This document shows, in pieces, positions 60,826 through 64,000 of a stretch of DNA of 64,000 bases (positions are counted from its first letter, which is position 1; the number at the start of each line of letters is the position of its first letter). The stretch is from the NCBI GenBank assembly GCA_046154585.1, contig JBJXDX010000150.1:1-64000 (forward strand), in the 5' to 3' direction. The notes under the pieces are model-generated. The model had not been told where the DNA came from. It saw nothing but the letters and a program-made list of their open reading frames with translations, and searched no databases. A program made the translations under genes and the position numbers. Source of the stretch: CADEFX01 sp046154585 (GTDB lineage: Bacteria; Pseudomonadota; Alphaproteobacteria; Rhizobiales; Hyphomicrobiaceae).

Positions 60826-61698
60826 TCAGACCGTTGCGACTTCCATAGCTCTGACCCACCAGCCGGACTCGTGCCGTGCGATGACGGCGGCAGCGGCATC
60901 GGCTTCGGTGAGGCTCGCGAATAGCGCGAAGCAGGTGGGTCCGCTTCCGGACATACGAACGAGGCGCGCTGCCGGTTGTGATGCGAGCGCCGCTTCCACA
61001 CGCACGATCTCTGGGCACAGGGCTTTTGCCGGGGTTTCGAGATCGTTCGCGCTCGATTGCAAATAGGCGACGAGATCGTGGAAACCGGCGAAGGCCGGCG
61101 GCGGCGCGTGGGAAACAGCAGATGCGCGCAAAGGCTCCGCACCCAAAGCACGAAAGACATCGCCCGCGCCGAGTGGAAGGCGGGGATTGACGAGGACCAT
61201 GGCAGCCTCCGGCAGGCGCGCGACGAAGTCCAGGCGCTCGCCGATGCCGCGCATCAACGCTGGGCGCCCGGAAAGACAGGCGGAAACGTCGGCGCCAAGG
61301 CCGGCGGCCAGCGCCGTCCAATCGAACGCCATGGCGCTGCCAGGGTTGGCCCGGCGCAGGGCTCGGAGCGCTGCCGCAGCATCCGACGACCCGCCGCCGA
61401 GGCCCGCAGCGACAGGCAGATTTTTCTCCAGATGAAAGGCACCGATGCGCAGATGCGGATCGGCCAGCTGGGCGCGGCGGACAGCCGTTGCAACGAGATT
61501 GTCTGAGGTCAATGCTGCGGCGAAGGGGCCGGTCATCGTCAGTGCAAAAGCTTCGCCCGGATGCAGCGTCAGGCGATCACCGAAGGCCGCGAAGACCACG
61601 AGGCTTTCGAGTTCGTGGTATCCGTCAGGCCGACGCCCGAGAACGCGGAGCGACAGATTGACCTTGGCAGGGGCCTGTTCGTCGATGGGCGCTGCCAT
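60826..61698 (-). CDS. ispE: 4-diphosphocytidyl-2-C-methyl-D-erythritol kinase
   Basis: 290 aa. APAKVNLSLRVLGRRPDGYHEL opens the GHMP kinase, followed by the ATP loop NLPVAAGLGGGSSDAAA and C-terminal RMSGSGPTCFALF. It works in the MEP route to isoprenoids. Convergent with the P450 gene. Confidence 0.95.
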   Translation of the reverse strand: MAAPIDEQAPAKVNLSLRVLGRRPDGYHELESLVVFAAFGDRLTLHPGEAFALTMTGPFAAALTSDNLVATAVRRAQLADPHLRIGAFHLEKNLPVAAGLGGGSSDAAAALRALRRANPGSAMAFDWTALAAGLGADVSACLSGRPALMRGIGERLDFVARLPEAAMVLVNPRLPLGAGDVFRALGAEPLRASAVSHAPPPAFAGFHDLVAYLQSSANDLETPAKALCPEIVRVEAALASQPAARLVRMSGSGPTCFALFASLTEADAAAAVIARHESGWWVRAMEVATV

Positions 61699-61718
61699 GA
61701 TGTGGCGGACCGTTGGGG

Positions 61719-61795
61719 CTAGTGTCCCGATTCCGAAGTTCGCAGGAATTCTCGGTGGGTCGGAGAGCGAACTTCGAAATCAATAGGGACACTAA
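61719..61795. repeat. Long imperfect inverted repeat, first of a tandem pair
   Basis: TAGTGTCCC and CCGAAGTTCGC on the left pair with GCGAACTTCG and GGGACACTA on the right. It is immediately upstream of ispE on the minus strand and downstream of the TPR gene. Could act in mRNA 3' end formation or as a dispersed palindrome. Confidence 0.7.
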
Positions 61796-61808
61796 AATCA
61801 TTATCTTG

Positions 61809-61883
61809 CTAGTGTGATTCAGATCGAGAAATTCGCTCAGAGGCGGCCGGTAGATACGGCGAACTTCTCGATCTTCACACTAG
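61809..61883. repeat. Long imperfect inverted repeat, second of a tandem pair
   Basis: CTAGTGTGA...AGATCGAGAA(A)TTCGC pairs with GCGAACTTCTCGATCT...TCACACTAG. It shares the CTAGTGT opening and the TTCGC/GCGAA inner arms with the preceding repeat, so the two look like diverged copies. Its right arm reaches to 12 bp from the TPR-gene stop, so it may be that gene's terminator. Confidence 0.7.
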
Positions 61884-61894
61884 CGCCTTGCGAA

Positions 61895-63706
61895 CTATTC
61901 GAAGGCGGCTTTGGGAACGAACTTGGTCTCGGTTCGCTTCTTGAGATCGGTGCGGTTCACTTCCTTGGTACGCTTCACCGCCCGCGCCTGCTGCCGAAGC
62001 GGCAAACCTTTCGCTAGCTTGCGCTTGATCTTGTCGATCTCCTCGGCCTCGGGCTTCAGCGTCAGCGCCTGTTCCCACTGGTAACGTGCCTCCTGCTGGC
62101 GCCCGATGCGCCACAGGGCATCACCCAGATGGTCGTTCAACACCGGATCCTCGGGCTTGAGCTCGACAGCGCGCTCCAGGAAGCGAACAGCCTCCTTGAC
62201 GTTGCCCATGCGATAGTGTGCCCAGCCCAGGCTGTCGACGATGTAGCCGTCGTCGGGCTTGAGCTGCACCGCGCGTTCGATGAGCGCCAGCCCCTGCTTG
62301 AGATTGCGGCTCTGGTCGACCCAGGAATACCCGAGGTAGTTGAGCACGAGCGGCTGATCGGGAGAGAGCTGCATGGCCTTTTGCAGATCGGCTTCGGCCT
62401 GCGGCCACTTCTTGATGCGCTCGTAGCACGTGCCGCGGGCGTAGTACTGAGTCCAGTGCTTCTTCTCCGGCTTGCCGATCAGCGCGATGGCGCGTGAATA
62501 GTAGTCGACGGCTTCCTCGTAGCGCTTGTGTCCGCGCATGATGTTGCCGAGCGCCTCGACGGGACGCACATCCGTCGGCTCCTCGCGCGCGAGCTTCTCG
62601 AGCAGCGTCTTGGCTTCGTCCACACGCTCGAGCTGATTGAGATTGAGCGCCTTGCGGATGTCGATGGCGGACTGCAAAGGCGTCCCCTTCTCGATCCGGT
62701 CGTAGGCGGCGATCGCGTCATCGTACTTCTTGGTGTTCTCGTACAGGCCGGCGAGTGCCGCCAGCGCAAACGGGAAATCGGGCTTCAGATAGAGCGCCAT
62801 CTGCAGATAGACGGCGCCAACGCTAACGCCGCCTTCACCCGACAACGCTTCGCCCAAGCCATAGAACACCTCAGCCAGGCCAACGATCGGCTTGTCGATC
62901 AAGAGGCCAACCTTCTCGCCCGTCCGCAACTGCTCGAGCAGCGCACGGGCAACCGGATGCTGGCCGTTGGCAGCGCGCCGGGCGTGCTCTTCGAGTGTCG
63001 CGCGCGCGAGCTTCGGATCGCCGCCGGCCGCAGCGTGATGCGCGTAGGCCATCGCAACGCGCAACGACTTCGGATCGCCGCGGAAGGCACGCTCGTACAG
63101 CGCACGGGCTTCCGAGCGCCGGCCGCCGATATCGTTGATGAGAGCCTTGTGATAGCGCAGATAGGACTGCGCCCACTCGGCCTGCTTGGCTTCGTCGATG
63201 ACGTCGATCGCAGCCTTGACGTTGCCTTCGGCCAGATACACCCAGGCGCGCCCCATCGCGCTCGTGAGCTCGCCGATGAGACCGGTGCCGCTCGCCTTGA
63301 AATGCTCCTGGGCCTCAGCGTAGCGGCCGGTCTTGGCGGCATTCAGAGCCAGGACAAGGCGTGCCATGCGATGCGTCGGCTGAGTCTTGGCAAGGCGCTC
63401 GGCCAACGTCAGGGCCTCGTTCCAGCGCGCCTCGGTCGCATCCATCAGGAGCGACTGCTCGATCAGGACTTCATTGTCGGGGTCGCGCACGAGGGCGTTG
63501 CGGTAGTAATCCGCGGCGGCGAGGGTGTCGTGCTGGCCGCGCGCGACCCGTCCAGCAAGGTAACTGCCCAGATGCGAGGTAGACGCCTCGCCTGAAGCGG
63601 ACCCGGTCCGCGCCGAGGCCGGCAGCACTCCCATGCCCACCGCCAGCGCAAGCCACACTGCGGCCTGCGTCGCGCCGATTGCGATCTTCGTTCGAACGAT
63701 GTGCAT
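61895..63706 (-). CDS. Exported tetratricopeptide-repeat protein
   Basis: 603 aa from ATG 63706 (MHIVRTKIAIG), with a GAGG ribosome site; the longer frame up to 63805 is not needed. A signal peptide (about 1-33) precedes at least ten TPR units, clearest from 330 on (ALAALAGLYENTKKYDDAIAAYDRIEKGTP, NYLGYSWVDQSRNLKQGLALIERAVQLKPDDG). Probably a periplasmic or outer-membrane scaffold. The C-terminal 40 residues are basic. Confidence 0.85.
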   Translation of the reverse strand: MHIVRTKIAIGATQAAVWLALAVGMGVLPASARTGSASGEASTSHLGSYLAGRVARGQHDTLAAADYYRNALVRDPDNEVLIEQSLLMDATEARWNEALTLAERLAKTQPTHRMARLVLALNAAKTGRYAEAQEHFKASGTGLIGELTSAMGRAWVYLAEGNVKAAIDVIDEAKQAEWAQSYLRYHKALINDIGGRRSEARALYERAFRGDPKSLRVAMAYAHHAAAGGDPKLARATLEEHARRAANGQHPVARALLEQLRTGEKVGLLIDKPIVGLAEVFYGLGEALSGEGGVSVGAVYLQMALYLKPDFPFALAALAGLYENTKKYDDAIAAYDRIEKGTPLQSAIDIRKALNLNQLERVDEAKTLLEKLAREEPTDVRPVEALGNIMRGHKRYEEAVDYYSRAIALIGKPEKKHWTQYYARGTCYERIKKWPQAEADLQKAMQLSPDQPLVLNYLGYSWVDQSRNLKQGLALIERAVQLKPDDGYIVDSLGWAHYRMGNVKEAVRFLERAVELKPEDPVLNDHLGDALWRIGRQQEARYQWEQALTLKPEAEEIDKIKRKLAKGLPLRQQARAVKRTKEVNRTDLKKRTETKFVPKAAFE

Positions 63707-63855
63707 ATGAACCGACCTCGCGTGGGCACATCCCGACAATGCCCCGTGATTCCGAAATAAGCGTAGCAAACAAGGCGCAGTGTTGACCACTCTGTTGCAA
63801 CGCACCGCGACCGATTACCCGTCGACAGGCAAGTTGCCCACAGACAACAACTCCG

Positions 63856-64000
63856 TCAGACGGCCGGCGTTTCGCCGGCGAGGACCTGGGCAAAGGCTGA
63901 ACGGTCGATATTTCCGCCGGACAGCACGAGCCCGATGCGCCGGCCCCGCTGCCGGGAACCCTCCTGGACTAGCGCCGCCAGAGACGCGGCGCCAGCGCCT
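63856..64000 (-). CDS. C-terminus of a threonine/serine dehydratase-like PLP enzyme, cut by the window end
   Basis: The visible 47 residues, GAGAASLAAL...IGLVLSGGNIDRSAFAQVLAG, match the end of PLP-fold type II threonine ammonia-lyases (G-A-x-A...VLSGGN-hydrophobic-D). The stop is TGA at 63858-63856; the start lies beyond 64000. Confidence 0.75.
   Translation of the reverse strand, partial: GAGAASLAALVQEGSRQRGRRIGLVLSGGNIDRSAFAQVLAGETPAV

Noticed and set aside
59213..61321. 702-codon minus-strand frame across the P450 gene
   Set aside because: Antisense shadow of a clear cytochrome P450 and partly of ispE; no domain pattern.
61895..63805. Upstream start of the TPR protein at 63805
   Set aside because: The first 33 codons show no protein pattern and would put the signal peptide inside; ATG 63706 has a ribosome site and a proper signal peptide.

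Overview
The window looks like a chromosome segment of an alphaproteobacterium of the order Hyphomicrobiales (Rhizobiales), perhaps Hyphomicrobiaceae-like. The pointers are high GC, the housekeeping order ppk-ppx-hda-perM-pgsA with purM-purN, rnd and aspS on the right, a bactofilin, and extragenic palindromes of a type common in this order. The species cannot be named from the sequence alone.

Left flank (1-7456): a patchwork of phage remnants and defence-type genes. It holds two small phage-like genes, an alpha/beta hydrolase, a phage-type PGDYG-like gene, a fragment resembling a tail tape-measure protein, a Shedu-like DUF4263 nuclease, a HigB toxin with an antitoxin fused to an ImmA/IrrE protease, and a coupled pair made of a thymidylate-synthase/dCMP-hydroxymethylase homologue and a clade 3 alpha-glutamyl/putrescinyl-thymine pyrophosphorylase.

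Centre (7505-42879): one integrated mobilizable element of about 35.4 kb, inserted in the anticodon loop of a tRNA-Leu(UAA) gene. The 3' half of the host tRNA lies at 7457-7512 and the 5' half at 42872-42910. The halves are complementary in acceptor and anticodon stems and share only the 8-bp core TTTTAAGT. Next to its integrase the element carries a complete, different tRNA-Leu(UAA), interrupted exactly in the anticodon loop by a 231-nt group I intron. This is best read as a surrogate tRNA that replaces the gene the element breaks, and whose intron removes the integrase target from the surrogate. This is the main discovery of the window.

Inside the element, from left to right: an AbiE toxin-antitoxin pair with two operators; a MobQ relaxase, an RSF1010-type oriT and a VirD4/TraG coupling protein, with no type IV secretion genes, so it is an IME needing a helper; a block of small transfer-associated genes including DUF2958; two Fic proteins, one degenerate; a predicted PD-(D/E)XK nuclease with a DNA-binding partner; and a DISARM-like operon (N6-adenine methyltransferase, an 878-aa DrmE-like protein, DrmA, DrmB, DrmC) preceded by a small regulator with a palindromic operator. 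Then come a second integrase beside an orphan 3' half of tRNA-Pro(GGG), a large repeat-rich surface protein ending in an S74 chaperone, the intron-containing tRNA-Leu, and the element's own integrase.

Right flank (42911-64000): ordinary chromosome. It carries bactofilin, a ceramidase-family protein, aspS, rnd, a DnaJ-class chaperone, ppx-ppk (polyphosphate), hda, an AI-2E/PerM transporter, a CDP-alcohol phosphatidyltransferase, a DUF2066 protein, purM-purN, a cytochrome P450, ispE, a TPR protein, and the end of a threonine dehydratase-like gene running off the window.
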